From the NCBI GenBank assembly GCA_013399855.1, contig VXAY01006978.1:1-64000 (forward strand): a stretch of DNA of 64,000 nt. The letters are read 5' to 3'. The notes beneath the pieces were generated by a model, which did no database searches, was not told where the DNA came from, and saw only the letters and a program-made list of their open reading frames with translations. Positions 49,319 to 62,072 of this stretch are shown here, one piece after another. The translations under genes and the position numbers were made by a program. The number at the start of each line of letters is the position of its first letter. Position 1 is the stretch's first letter. This stretch comes from Oxyruncus cristatus. Lineage: Eukaryota; Chordata; Aves; Passeriformes; Cotingidae.

Positions 49319-49680
49319 TCACAGACTCATAGAACGGCCTGGGTTGGAAGGGAACTTAAAGATCATCTCTTTGTAACACCCCTGCTGTGGGCAGGAACCC
49401 CTTCCACTAACCCAGGTTGCTCCAAGCCCCATCCAGCCTAGCCTTAAACACTTCCAGGGACGGGGCAGACACAGCTTCTCTGGGCAACCTGTGCCAGGGC
49501 CTCCCCACTCTCACAGTAGTATTTTTTTCCCCAATACCTAATCTAAACCTGCACTCTTTCAACTGGAAGTCATCCCCCCGGTCCTGTCACTACATGCCCT
49601 TGTGAAAAGTCCCCCTCTATCTTTCCTGTAGGCTCCCTCCCTGTGAAGCCCTGGAAATGGGGTTTTGTGGCTACAAGGTC
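49319..49680 (-). mobile_element. CR1 LINE 3' fragment (5'-truncated)
   Basis: The most complete antisense CR1 3' end here. It begins with 'tcacagactcatagaa' (the terminal octamer area) and 'gggttggaagggaac'. It continues through 'ttgctccaagccccatccag' and 'cttctctgggcaacctgtgcc', then 'agggcctccccactctcac', then 'aatacctaatctaaacctgc' and 'tcctgtcactacatgccc'. It fades out near 49680. The 3' end is intact and the 5' end truncated, as expected for target-primed reverse transcription. It is noncoding. Confidence 0.94.
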
Positions 49681-51282
49681 CAGTGCTGCAGTGAAACAAC
49701 AGAGAGCATTTCTAGCCCCTAACACTTTCAGTCCTGAACATTCAGGTATTGACATTTAAATGATATCTAAACACTATTTGCAAAAACTACTCAACCATAG
49801 GGTGATGTCGTCTAATAGAAAAAGTATATCTAGAAAAAAAAGCTTCAGTTCTCCCATTTACCATCTGTTTGCAAATAAAACCCACTTCAATTTATTTGCT
49901 GAAGTATTTCCATAAAATATTAAAAGAACCACTGGCATCAATTTTTCTCCTATTGCATAAAAAATATTGCAACTCTATACAGCTCCAGTTAGAAAGCTTT
50001 TATTGCATTTATTTCCATAAGAGAAAATCAGAATCTGCTCTCTTTTACAAATCTGATTGCTTTTGCCTTCTGGTCTTCTTTATCTCTTTAATGTTTATTC
50101 TTCCAGTCAGCACTTTGAAGCACTGATTGCTTCAGCTTTTTTTTCCTCCATTAGACAAAAGTTTTTCACAAGTCACAAGCTCTGAGCCGGGCTTGGTGCT
50201 AATACCAGCTCTTACCTGCATCTGCAGGGCTGCACCACATTCTGCTTACAAGTAATCTATTTCTCAGATATCTCAGCATTCATGTTGATAACAGCATTCC
50301 CACTTTTCTCTGTCATGTGCCTGAACATCACTTAGCTTTGAGTGGAAACAGAGAGACCAATTCCAGATCCAGCTGGATCAGGGGCGGGAGCAAGTCCCAT
50401 GTGCCAGGACACAAAGTGCAGGGTTTGGGACAGGGTGGACTGTCAGACAAGGTGAGACTGAAGGCTTTGTCATTGTCTCCTGTTTTTGTAACTCTGGTTA
50501 CCTGCCTGCTTGGGGTTATGTCTTTGCTCCTCAAGGCCTGTCCTTCTTATGAAGCAGCCAGCTGACATGAGGCAAAAAAAATAGACTGAAAAAACAATCC
50601 TTGGGAGCAGGTCTGCCACGGATCACCCAGAGGAAGAGATGCAGAGAAACTTCCAGGCAGGAAGAACGCAGAGAGATTGCCTTGTTAGCCCTGGGGCCGA
50701 CTTGTTTCCAGGCTTTCAGGCAGGTAACACTGAAGAAGTTTGTTGCAGATATTGTTTTATGCTCTGAAGAAAACACAGCAGAGGTTTAGATTTCCTACAA
50801 GCACCTTGGTTTAGAGAAGTAGTAAATACTGTTTGAACCAGAACAAAGAAGGAAGGAAAAAGAGATATGACTTATCAACAACTCTGCAGCTCAGTGTTAC
50901 AGTCTGGGGAGGGGTGATACAGAGCTGAAGATGAGATGGCCTTTCTACTAGAGGCTGCTTGCAGATGCTCTGTGCCTTGGAAAAAGGAAAACCCCACCCC
51001 CTTCCCATCACCTACGTCCACCTAGAGGCCTGAGCACATGAAAAACCACTGAAATGGTGTTCAGCAGAAACATGCACATTTTTTTTTTTGCCTGAAATAG
51101 GTGAAGCAGAACTCCTCTTCCTATTTGTCCTAAACTTTATCTGCAGTGCAGCTATTCAGGGAAACTTTTTCCATGATGAAAGGTTGTCTTTTCTTTCACT
51201 AGCCCAAATGAAATGAAGTTGTAGAGATGTTAAAAACTAAACCATCTGTGTTCTTTATGGCAAACTACTGTTCTCTGTTTTC

Positions 51283-51303
51283 GGGGTGGGGGGAGGATAT
51301 GGG
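51283..51303 (+). other. Potential G-quadruplex
   Basis: G-runs of 4, 6, 2 and 3 in 21 bp. The six-G run can count as two G3 tracts. This is inferred from the pattern only. Confidence 0.4.
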
Positions 51304-54300
51304 AGCTGCTGTGTGATTTCCATAGAGTTTGTAGGAAAAGAGATGTTGATGGATGGAGTGGCTGCGGTGCCCATTTAGCAGACACAGAGGGGACTGGTGG
51401 TACTCAAAGGAAATCAGAGAGGTTCCCAAATCATGGTAACTGTTCCAGGAAAGGGCTAAGACAAAAGTAAGAAATAAGAAACCTTCTGTCAAGCTGTCAG
51501 TCTCTGAAACACCAAAGTAAGAGGCACTACAGAAGAGCTTGCTTTGTTTTGTGAGTACAAAAGTACCTGACATTAAACAGCTGATGATCCACAAAGGGAA
51601 AGCCAAACAGCATTTCAAATGCTCTGCTAAGTTATGTATAGCAGAGCCTTCTACATCCACTACAGGGCACCTTTGCATCCGTTTGACTTAGTAATAATCC
51701 TTAATTTATTAAAAAAACCCCACAGAACAATGCAAGTCCATGGCTCCCTTTGCACTTAGAGTGTTAAAATCACGTAGCCCATGTACATTTGATATCAAAG
51801 CTCTCACTGTTCTCTGTGAATATCTCAGAAATCACCCCTTGCATCACACAGCCAGTGATCCTGATGCAGAAGAAAAGCTGTCTCTGAAGGATGTTTTCAT
51901 TTGTTTCCGTTTTCCCCTTTGTGTGTGCAAGAGCTGCTGCTTCCAGATGGAACACACCGAGTCATGTTTGACTTTCTGTACGCTTGACTTTGAAGCTCCC
52001 ACTCACACACAGCCTTACAGAGGGGAAAAAAAAAAATCACTTTGACAAGATTACGCATAAACAAATTGAAACAAATACAGGAACGTGGCGAATTGCACCT
52101 GACAGCCCACAACCCTTTGCCGGGATCAAACTTACGTATATCCTCTTGTTTAGAAAAGCTCCAGTACCATTATTCTCTGTATTTATGCCTTCCAGCCCAA
52201 TTTTGAGGCACAAGGGATGAAATGATTGCATAAGTCCTGCTGCACAGTGTTTGAGTCTGCAGCTGGATTAGGCTGCAGCACGTGCAGGAGGCAGGTGACT
52301 TCAATGGCAGAGACAGAGAGAGGTCCAGGACTTGAGAAGGAACTTGGAGTGAGCCACGGAAATTCTCTGAGCTACACTTTGCTGGTCCTTCTTGGTGGGG
52401 AAGGTTTGTCATGGTGAATCTGGGTGAGGCTGCTCACTGAACAAAGGGCTGTCGTGGCTCGATGTGTGTACACGCACGTGCTTCATAAAACGCTCAGGGA
52501 TCAGCTTCTGAGCAACTTAGCCAAATTCCCTCAGCAAAATCTATAAAAATAGGAGCCTCTGATCTCTCTGATAATTGCAAAATGAAAAATAGATATGTTT
52601 TCTGCTACAGATTGAGCCAGAACTCGCAATCTGCTCATAGGCAGCATAAAGTCATAGGATGGAAAGTTCCTATGTTATTGTCTCTGCATTGCCCTCTTTC
52701 TGTCATAACATTTCCAAACCACTATGAATTTACTAAACTCTAAATTCTTGCTCCTCTATTACCAGTCATAAAGAGCTTAGCTTCATTATGCAACTGTAAT
52801 TTTGCTTATTTTTTTGAGACTTCAACATAATTTTCTTCATGCAGAATAAGAAAAGTATTGAAAACGAAAACATTTCAGTTGGGTTGAATGAGCTTATCTC
52901 CATTGCTCTGGCAGAGTTATGATTTTTGTTGCCTAGGGTGGAAACCTACCTCGTTTCTGTCTAAATACAAAAGGAAGGAGCATTTACTCTTTGTTTCACA
53001 TACATATGAAACATCCTAGACATGCTCAAATCCTTTCAAAGTTAATTTGTGTTAATCTGAGTTTATGTGCCAAATATAACTTTACCTACATCTTCCAGCA
53101 ACTTCTAGGAAAACCTACGTCTTTTTTTTGAAAAAAAAAACAAACAAATATTCAGTGTTAAAAAAGAAATAATTATTGTAATCAGCTTCTGTTCTTTATG
53201 GGGACACTTACATTTTACATGAGCCTGGGACAAGCCCAGCTTGTATAAGGGCAATGATCTGAGTAAACAGAAAAGAACAAGACTCTCTTGATCCATCTTT
53301 TGGCCTGTTCTGCAGGAGCCACAGTTCACTCTGCCTTGGTCAGTAGGATGTTTTTAAGGTTTTTTATGAATGCTTCATGCCACAGGTAGAGACAGCTCCT
53401 CTGTCACAGCACAGGGTGCAGACTGGCCACAAAAATGACCAGTTGATGGAAGCCTTGCCTGGAATCTTGAGCCTGCCGCTATGTCAAGCTTTGGTCACAG
53501 AGATGAGCACGAGCCGATTAACACGGACACCTCTCAGTGCCAATGGAGTGATGTTTACGGAGAGTTTCTGCCATGAGCAATGCTGCACAAGCTCCCTGCA
53601 AGCCTCTACATCTTCCCAAAGTCTTGGTGCAGTGTTATTAAACACTCTCATTCCCCAGAGCAATTTGGCAGCAGACGACATTTGTCAAAGAGGGATCGGC
53701 TTCAGCCAAACAAGTTGCCTCTCAAACTGGAAAACTTTTTCTGAGCTGTGCTGGGCACACCACAGTTAATCTCCCAAAAACTCACAGTGGTGATGCCTCA
53801 ACTCCCACAGCTGGCACCCAAAGCCACAGCAGCCATTTTAGTGACTAATCATCCAGTTATGGGGGGCTGACACCTAAGAGAGAAGCAAGGTTTTAATGTC
53901 ACATGGTGCATGATGAATTCCTCCTTTATTATCCATTGCTAACAGGTTTGGGAAAATGGAGTTCCTTTTCTTAAAACCTCACTGTTCCTGGTACTTTCCC
54001 CAAGTCTTTTAATTAGAAGCCACAATTGCTCGTTCATTCCATCCTCACAGCACAGGGTTACAATTAAACATCAGCTTCTTGGAACACATACATGTGCTAC
54101 CTCCTAAGGATTCCCAGTGAATAAAAGGAAATGCTGAAAACATGTTTCATAAACAGAATACTCCCCAAAGTCTTAATGGTTGCTGTTTTAGTTTTAACTT
54201 GTCCATTAGCAGCTCTTAAAAACTCCTCAGGCTTCATATGCAAAAGCCCTGCAAACGAGTCTCTACAGACAAAACGCTAAAACATTCTGAGCTGGGAAAA

Positions 54301-55148
54301 AAGTCAGGAAGGCAAAAGAGTCACGTGATAAAGTGCCAGCCTTTCCATTTCTGCATATTCACTTTGTTTATAGGACAACATGAATTTCAGGGTAAAAGGA
54401 AAGAGCCAGAAAGGCTAAAAGTAGGCCGTGATGTACAAAGCAAGACAAACCACCGCAGTCCAATGAAGCCTGTTGAAAACTTGGAAACTGTCTCACAAAA
54501 AGAAGGCAAGTGAAGCCAAACTGTTGCTCTCAGAATCCCTGTACTTGGCATGTCTTTCCCTGTCTTGTCTCCCCATGGTTCTACATCTATAAGACTACAT
54601 AAGCAGTGCTTTCCCTGCCTTTAATATATCTTTATTTTTTCTCTTGAAAAAGACAGACAATATATTTTGAGTTAGTAAGGTCTAGAATTTTAACTCCATT
54701 CATCTGCTCTGGTTTTTGAACTAATGTATTTTGTCTGAGTATCATCTATGACTACGCTGCTAAATTGAGACAAATGACTCTAAGAGCCAACAGAAGGGCT
54801 GGAATATTGGACTTTCTTTTTCTGTATCTTGCATCTCTACAGGGTTCATCTGAAAATGTGGTAAGAGATAATTTAAGTGGATGTGACACACTGGGTTATG
54901 TACTATTTATACAATTTTAGTTGCAATTATCTTATTATTATTACATCAAAAGCATTTGCTGGGGTTTTCTGGGTTTAGATCTGATAATGCATAATTTGTG
55001 TGATCTTGTGTTTGTATAAATGTTAAACAGGTTTTAATTTTAATGGAATTTTTAATAAAAATGTTCCTAATATGAACCTTCTAAACCTCCCAGAAATGTA
55101 AAGCATGGTCTGTATTTGTTTTACCCACTAGAATTATTTTGTCATAGG

Positions 55149-55172
55149 AAACTGAGCGTGAATGCTCAGTTT
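55149..55172. repeat. Inverted repeat, 9-bp arms
   Basis: AAACTGAGC (55149-55157) and GCTCAGTTT (55164-55172) are exact reverse complements with a 6-nt loop. Short hairpins like this occur by chance in 64 kb. Confidence 0.6.
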
Positions 55173-56194
55173 TAAGTCTCAAAATAATAAGTCAATACCA
55201 TAACAGCTGGACCTGCCCTTCCTTAGTCCATCAGTCTGGCAAAAAGCACTTTTTTCCCCTTCACCTGAACTTTGGCAGCTTGGGATTTCAAATACTAAAA
55301 CCTTCCCAAGAATTTAATTCTCTTTCACCCTCCCCTGTGCTGACATGGGAATTCACACTATCCAGAGCTGCAGGGGTAGATGTGAACGACCCCAGGGACC
55401 GGGTGCCTGGTGTGGTGGGGTTATGTGTCTGAAAAGCACCCACTGCAACGTGAGGACCCCAGGCAAACAACGCCTTTGGCCTTGTGCACCACCAGTCCTT
55501 TCTCCAGTAGCCTGTTGCTGGTTTTCCAGACCACCCAAGGACACTTGCAGAATTAACTGCAGCTCCTCTCCTGCTCTTGCTCTCTCACCCGGGGATGAAG
55601 GCTGCTCTCCTGCAGACCTCCCAAACCACGCCAGGTGGGCAGAGATGCTGCAAAGTCCTCCGCAATTATTGTGAATACGTTCTACAAAACTGCTACATTG
55701 CAGGAAGGCAAGTTTGGCCTCTCAAGTCCATTATGCTTTGACAGTGGAAGAGCTGCCAGCAGTCAGCATTTGCAAGCAATTAATGTAAAGCACTGCGAGG
55801 TTCGAGATACCATTACTCTTCCTTCGTTAGCCTTTATACTTGCCTCTGACAAGTCTGTGGTTGGCAAAATCTGACTTTTAAGAACTTCTACGGTCTGCAA
55901 TTTTACCTTCTAGTATGTTGAAATCTCCAAAGTGCATATTGAAAAGACGATACATCAATAACAAGGAGCATGCTAGGATCCCGAAAGGATTCCTCAGTGA
56001 GCATGGAGGGGCTCACAGGCTGCATGGCAAAACCTGACACAGGCAATTAGGACAGTCCTGGAATATGTGCTGATAGGACACACAAAAATGCCATCTCTCA
56101 GAGAGATGGATCATTCTCAAGAGAGTAGATGAAACCTTTAAAGGTAAAAACTCAAATAAAGATGCATTGACTAGTATTTCCCATATATGTATTT

Positions 56195-56209
56195 TATATA
56201 TATATATAT
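56195..56209. repeat. Short (TA)n tract
   Basis: Seven TA units in AT-rich DNA. Confidence 0.85.
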
Positions 56210-57528
56210 TCCTATATAGAAAATAGAGGTTCACTTACATGATGCCATCATTAGTGACATAGAAAAATGTCTTTGCAAAGAAAAGCAGGAAAAGCAGGAA
56301 AGCACAGAGAACAAACATTATTCATCCCCATCCCAAGCAGTGGCTGCAACAGATAAAAACAGCAAAAGATGCCAACATCTCATGCCATGTTCAGCCAAAG
56401 CTTGTAATTCTGGGAGTGTTATACTTGCTATGCTCTTGTTAACCTTCTAGAACTAGTATGTCATGATTAATTATTAATGAAAATTGGTTGAAATATGTCC
56501 TTTGGGGAGTTCATAGACTCTTAAAAACTTCATTCCAATCAGCACATTCCTTCTTTCAAGTACATGGCTATTTATGATAAGAATTTATGGTACAATTTAT
56601 AGGTCACCTTGCAAATGGATATAGTAAATTTCATTAGTTTATTTTTATTAACTAATGAAGGCATAGGTTCCAACAGATAACACAAGTGGCACTGCAGCAG
56701 TGGTCAGTCATTATTCATCAAGTCCCATGTCTCCCAAGGTGCTGCAGATTCCACAAGGAAAACAAACATAAAACATCTAGTTTAGGTACTGCATTTATTC
56801 CCCACTCTTTACCTTAAAGGAAGTTCTCTCTCAAAAGGAAAGCACAATACTCAGAGATTTGCAAATCAGAAGAATTTGAAGTCTTATTTATTCTTTGAAC
56901 CACCGAGTAGAAGGCACCAAGGCTGCAAAGGCTGACTCTGTGCACAGGGATGCAGAATGGAGTATCAGGTAGAAAGAGTGAGGAGGAGTGAGAGAGATGC
57001 TGCTTATTTGACTGACATCAGGGGTGACAGTGATGGGTGACCTTGAAATAATGTCCAGAAAGCTCAAATTGCTGAAAGAGCAAAGCACAGCCTCCAAATG
57101 TTACAGTGAGTCTCTGTGCTGCTTCAGAAAACAGTTATTGACAGACAAGCACATTTTTATATGCAAAATTACTCCCTCCTGTTCTTCCTCAAAGACTTGA
57201 TGAGAATCTGTGCTACTGCTTGAAACTTACCTGCATCCACCCAGCTATTTTCTGACTCCATAGCCAATTCCGTCCCATGTTTTTCTCTGCAACAAGCTTT
57301 TCCCTGTAAACCTGGCTTTATTTACTTTTTTTTAAATTAACCCAGAGATGGTCTAGCAGTGTTTATCATTACCAACTGACAGCTTATCATAATTCTTCAT
57401 TACCTTTTCGAAAGGTGCTTCCGCACTTTACAAATTTTGCAAACAGGGATCACATCTCTGGAATACGGCGCCCACCGTGAGCTGCTTGGCAGCCTCTTAA
57501 CTGGCACAGCAACACCACACAAGGCTGT

Positions 57529-57544
57529 CAACAACAACAACAAC
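57529..57544. repeat. (CAA)5 microsatellite
   Basis: Five CAA units plus one extra C. Confidence 0.9.
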
Positions 57545-60500
57545 TGCCTGAGCACATTCCTGATGGCTTTATGCAGGCAGAACAACAGTAGAAGTTATTT
57601 TTGGATTACCTCTGCAAATATATTTGTGTTATTATGTTCTCCTTTGAGGCAAAGATAGATTATGATCAAAGACAGTGTTGGATGATTTCTGCCTTTATCC
57701 AGGTTTCCATTTCATCACTTATAATAGAGATGTCCATTTGTCCACAGTTGAACAGGGTTTTGTTGAATCACACTAAGAGTGATCAAACCTAGTCTGAAGA
57801 GTATTATGGATAATAGATCACTGCCTCCTTCCCCATCCCTGAAGAACTTGATGTTTGAGATAAGAGATTCTCCTCATCTCATCTTAATAATACTTAACAC
57901 TTTACAAGCTCTGCTTCAAAGCGTTATACAGGCACGAATTGTCACAAAGCCCCAGTGAGATAGCAAGGTATTATCTTCATGTAAAAGATTTTTTAAAAAA
58001 ATAAAATAACCCAGACCCAGTGAGCTTTAGTGGCATCTCATGATGGACAGAAACTCTGGGTCAGAGCTGGAATTAGATCGCAGTGGTTCTTTGCTTTATC
58101 TTTAATCTCTAAATATAATTTTACCCCATCTGCCTCCTTTGGATATTAAGTATTTATAGAAGTATTGTCTCCTCCTCCCTCTACTCAGATTCTTCATTTT
58201 CAACGTTACTAGCACGATAATTACACAAAATTGAACTATTAGCACCAATTTCTATACAAATCTATAAACTGTGAAGCATATCCTCAGTGTCACATTGTCT
58301 AGAAGAGAAAAAGGGCATGATTTAATTGAATATGACTTTTCTTCTTTATCTAATTCATTTTGTAACAACCTCGTGGCACCGGCAATATTTCTTCCCTCTA
58401 ATAGGTGGATAAAGCGCTGATTCCTCTGATCCCATCCCTGTTGTGCTCTCACACCAGAGACTTCTGTACTATGGAGATTACCAGTCAAACCAGAAGGGCA
58501 GTTCCCAGGGACCAGCAGCGGCCCAGAGGAGCTCCAGGCTCTCACTTCCACACCTGGCCCAGTTGGCAGCATCTTGCATCTGGTGCCCTGCCTTGGCCAC
58601 CAAATTTATTGGCAATAGGGAAGACAGCAACAGGATGGCACAATTCCCCAACCATCTGGCGATGGTGCTGATTTCCTTAACCTTGTACATGCAAAATAGC
58701 GCAATAAATTTTGAAATAAGACTTCGAGAAGGCTCAGGGGATCCTTTATGATGACAGGATGATTCTGTTATGAACAAACACGACCAGCCATGTCTCACAT
58801 ATCTCTGTGTACCTGCAGCCTGTTATTTTAACTTTCAGTTTATTATCTAAGTATCTTCCCTTAAACTTTTGCTGCTCTTGTTGTGTAACCCTGCTCTGTG
58901 CACTCAGAGCTGCAGCTGTAAAATAAACACATCAGTTTGGGAGCTGTAACCACATCACAGAGCAGCCTTCTCGGGGAGCCAGGAAACTTGAAACTAATTT
59001 TTGCTTTCCCCACTGATCTGACCCTATTACTTCAGCAGATGAGAAAGCAAGTGAAGTGAATTCTCCTGCTCGGTGAGACTCTTGTTTCAAGCCAAGGTAA
59101 GGGGGGAGGCCCTGCCCCGAATGCCTCCAACTCATCGGTGCCAGACCCTGCTCACCACAGGCTCTGCAGCATCCCTGGAGGTGTCACAGCACCACTGTAC
59201 TCCCGGCCATGCATTTCCAAGCTACCAGGTAGGTGCTTTCAGGTGAACAACCAGCTCAGACATCGAGATCATCGCAGGCAAGGGGCAGCGAGAGATGAGA
59301 GGGAGGGAACAGCACACCAGTACAGACGGAGAGGGTTCTGGGTTTGTTTTTAACTCTGCCACTGATTTTGTCCTTGAAAAAATCACTTAATCTCCCACTG
59401 ACTCCATGCTGCACCTCGTACACCGGTGAGTGGTCTGAGCTGGAAACTGACCCCTAACACGTATCCACGACAGTTTGGGTTGGAGCTTCCTGGCACTACC
59501 GGAATGCTCATAAACAACAGTCTCTCCGGAGCACTGAACTGGAAAAGAGAAGAAGATGGAAGAAGTGGTCCCAGTTCCTCCCAGTGACTATCCCAGCTCT
59601 GTTTCTGTACTCCATGACACACATCCTTCTGGGGAACCACCCAAATCAGACAGCTCATTTTCTGAGAAGATTCTTCTAGGGTAACTGAAGGCAAAAAAAA
59701 GAACCTTCCATTCTTTTTACTAGTGATTCAATGTCTACTTCTAGCGTCTAAACACAAAAGACCATAAATCAGGGGCCAGTCTCATTTAAAGTCACCCTCT
59801 TTTTGCGGGTACAGTCTTGCTCACTGTGTCCTTTACAGAATTGCTGGTCTCAACTCTCTTAATGAAAACATTTTGTTCTTTCCACCACACCGCACAACCC
59901 CTAAATTAATTCTTGGCTGTAATTATATTTGTAAATTGTCTAAGTTTGCAAACTGAACCTACCAAGAAGGGAGGAAAAAACCCACATCTGCAAGCCCAGG
60001 ATTGTCCATATGGGTTTTTCCTTGTTTCTTTCTCTTTTTTTTCCTTTTTTTTGGTTTTCATTATCAAATTCAAAGCTACTGTTCAATGCTGCAGTACTTC
60101 ACAGTTAATTGCAATTAATTAACCTTTGAGAAAACCTGTAAGTTGCTGTTATATGCTCCTTTTTTCCTGGTCTGCTTTTCTCATAAGGCTGTTTTGGGGA
60201 GATGTTAGGCTAAGGAAGGATTAAGAAATCATGGATACTAAGGCTGCATACTAATTCATTTGACGTTTCATCTGAATTTCCCAGCTCTTTCTGAAAGCAT
60301 TTTACCTTTAGAAAGCACAATCACGAAGAAAAATAGAGGAAATAATTTCTTTTTGTTGCTTTCTTTATCTTTACATGACTCACATACCTTATGGGTTCAC
60401 TGTATTTCTGTAACTGCTCTTTCCTAGTGAAAAAGCCTAATCAACAAATACAGACTTGATGGAAACCTGGCCAGGAGCGGAGATTGGAGAGAATTGGTGC

Positions 60501-60943
60501 CATTTACAGACAACAGAGTCCATGGGGAGAAATCCTGCTCAACGCAGAGCCCGAGAGCCCCTCTGAAAGTGGGGCACCACGACCTTTCACCGCATCTGTG
60601 CTGGTCTGTACCAGGCTGCTCTTCAGCAGAGCTGCTGCAGATCCCCAAAGCCAAACTTTTGCTAAAAATCTGCTGTCCTGATGATCTCCTGCAGGCTCAC
60701 CTGCGTGCACAGCCCTATTACAGGGCTCCCACCCCAGGCACACTCGGAGTGAACACATCAAGTGTGAGGCAGGCAGAGCCTCTCGCGGCACGGAGGAGAA
60801 GCGTGAGTAATCCCATAACGGGTGCTCTCCTACAAACCCTAATCATGACTGGCATTAGCTGGCATCATCACTTACTTCTGCTGCCTATGATATTCCTCCA
60901 GGGAAAAGAGCTTCTCATTCTTTTCTCTAAAGGCTCAAACCTG

Positions 60944-60974
60944 CATGTGTGGTCCCTGCCAGGGACCACACATG
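60944..60974. repeat. Perfect palindrome, 15-bp arms, 1-nt centre
   Basis: CATGTGTGGTCCCTG (60944-60958) and CAGGGACCACACATG (60960-60974) are exact reverse complements around a single C at 60959. The next bases outside do not pair. It is the strongest inverted repeat I found. In duplex DNA it could bind a dimeric protein or extrude as a short cruciform. Confidence 0.95.
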
Positions 60975-61858
60975 TCAAAAGGTGCACAGGACTTTCCATG
61001 GTACTGCAGGGAACTATACAGTATTCCAAGACTCCAGTATTCCCAAGCATCCTCTGCATCGGTCTGTCAAGAGACTAATCTTAGGAAAACAATTTCATCA
61101 GAAAAGGGGACATAGGAAAGTGATCAGTTTTCTAAGACTGCAAGTGGGGACACTTCTCGGTTGTCTTTCTGAAAGAGATCCTGGCTTGCTGCAGAACATC
61201 GAGAGCCTAAGTGCTCCCAGACATGTTTTTATGTAAATCAGACTTCATGCATTATTATGTGAAGACACATTTTGGAATGTAATTTATTAGTGGGTCATCT
61301 TTTCCTTAAAGTTGAGATTCTATTTCATGGAAGACTGGCTTTTGTCAAAGCCTTTCTGTGTATCTCAACTTCCACTACTGTTTTACCTCCCTGATAGGAA
61401 TAGAAGGAGATGAAGGCTCATTAACAAGCACAAAGAAATTACAGGAGACAATGCTATCAGTTTTAAATTCACCAGCCATTTCACCTAACCTTTTCAATTA
61501 TGGTAGCCTGCAAAGGATGCTTCAAAACCCAGAGGAAAGCAGTTGCTAGGCACTTACAGATGCATGAAGGGGAAGGAATCCTTTACCCATGACTGCTGGC
61601 ATGAGGATTATCCATCATCACAGCTCTGCCTGTCCATGGCATCTCCGTGGGGCTCGCCAAAGGTTTTGAAGTGAAAGGACAAGGACCACAAATGGTACCC
61701 AAATGACCTCCTGAGCCATGAGAGAAACTCCCCACACCTCAGCCGTGCTCCCTGGCTAGGAGACATCAATGTAGGGTACCAGAAATAAACTACAGAAATA
61801 ACCTCACTGGGAAAGAAGGTGCTAAAAGCTCACAGAGCTGAAGCACTGGAGATAAAAA

Positions 61859-62072
61859 GAATCATGGAATGGTTTGGATTAGAAAGGACCATAAAGATCA
61901 TGTCATTCCAACCTCCTACCATGGGCAGTGACACCCTTCATTAGACCAGGTTGCTCCAAGCCCTGTCCAACCTGGCCTTGTCTTACACACTTCCAAGGGT
62001 GGGACACCCCCAGCTTCTCTGGAAGACCTGTTATGCCTCACCACCCTTACAGTGAAGAACTTTTTCCAACTG
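61859..62072 (-). mobile_element. CR1 LINE 3' fragment (5'-truncated)
   Basis: An antisense CR1 copy beginning 'gaatcatggaatggtttgg' at 61859. It continues with 'aaggaccataaagatcat', then 'ccatgggcagtgacaccctt', 'ccaggttgctccaagccctg', 'cttctctgga' and 'caccacccttacagtgaag', and stops at 'ctttttccaac' near 62070. The 3' terminus is kept. Divergence looks moderate. Confidence 0.94.

Larger units (their letters stand above)
49681..61858. other. Long unique noncoding stretch
   Basis: About 12 kb without a recognisable gene or transposon. It contains a T run near 51079-51089, a possible G-quadruplex (51283-51303), a 9-bp-arm hairpin (55149-55172), short TA and CAA repeats and the perfect palindrome at 60944-60974. 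The longest open frame in the window (about 194 codons from a TTG at 60494 to 61078) lies here, but it does not start with ATG and resembles no known protein. Confidence 0.6.

Noticed and set aside
52640..52700. 'gtcataggatggaaagttcc', resembling a CR1 3' tail
   Set aside because: Only a few bases agree with the CR1 terminus, and the neighbouring blocks are absent.
60494..61078. Longest open frame, about 194 codons, plus strand
   Set aside because: It begins at a TTG rather than an ATG, has no recognisable domain, runs through the palindrome at 60944, and lies in noncoding-looking DNA. A frame of this length is expected by chance somewhere in 64 kb on six frames.
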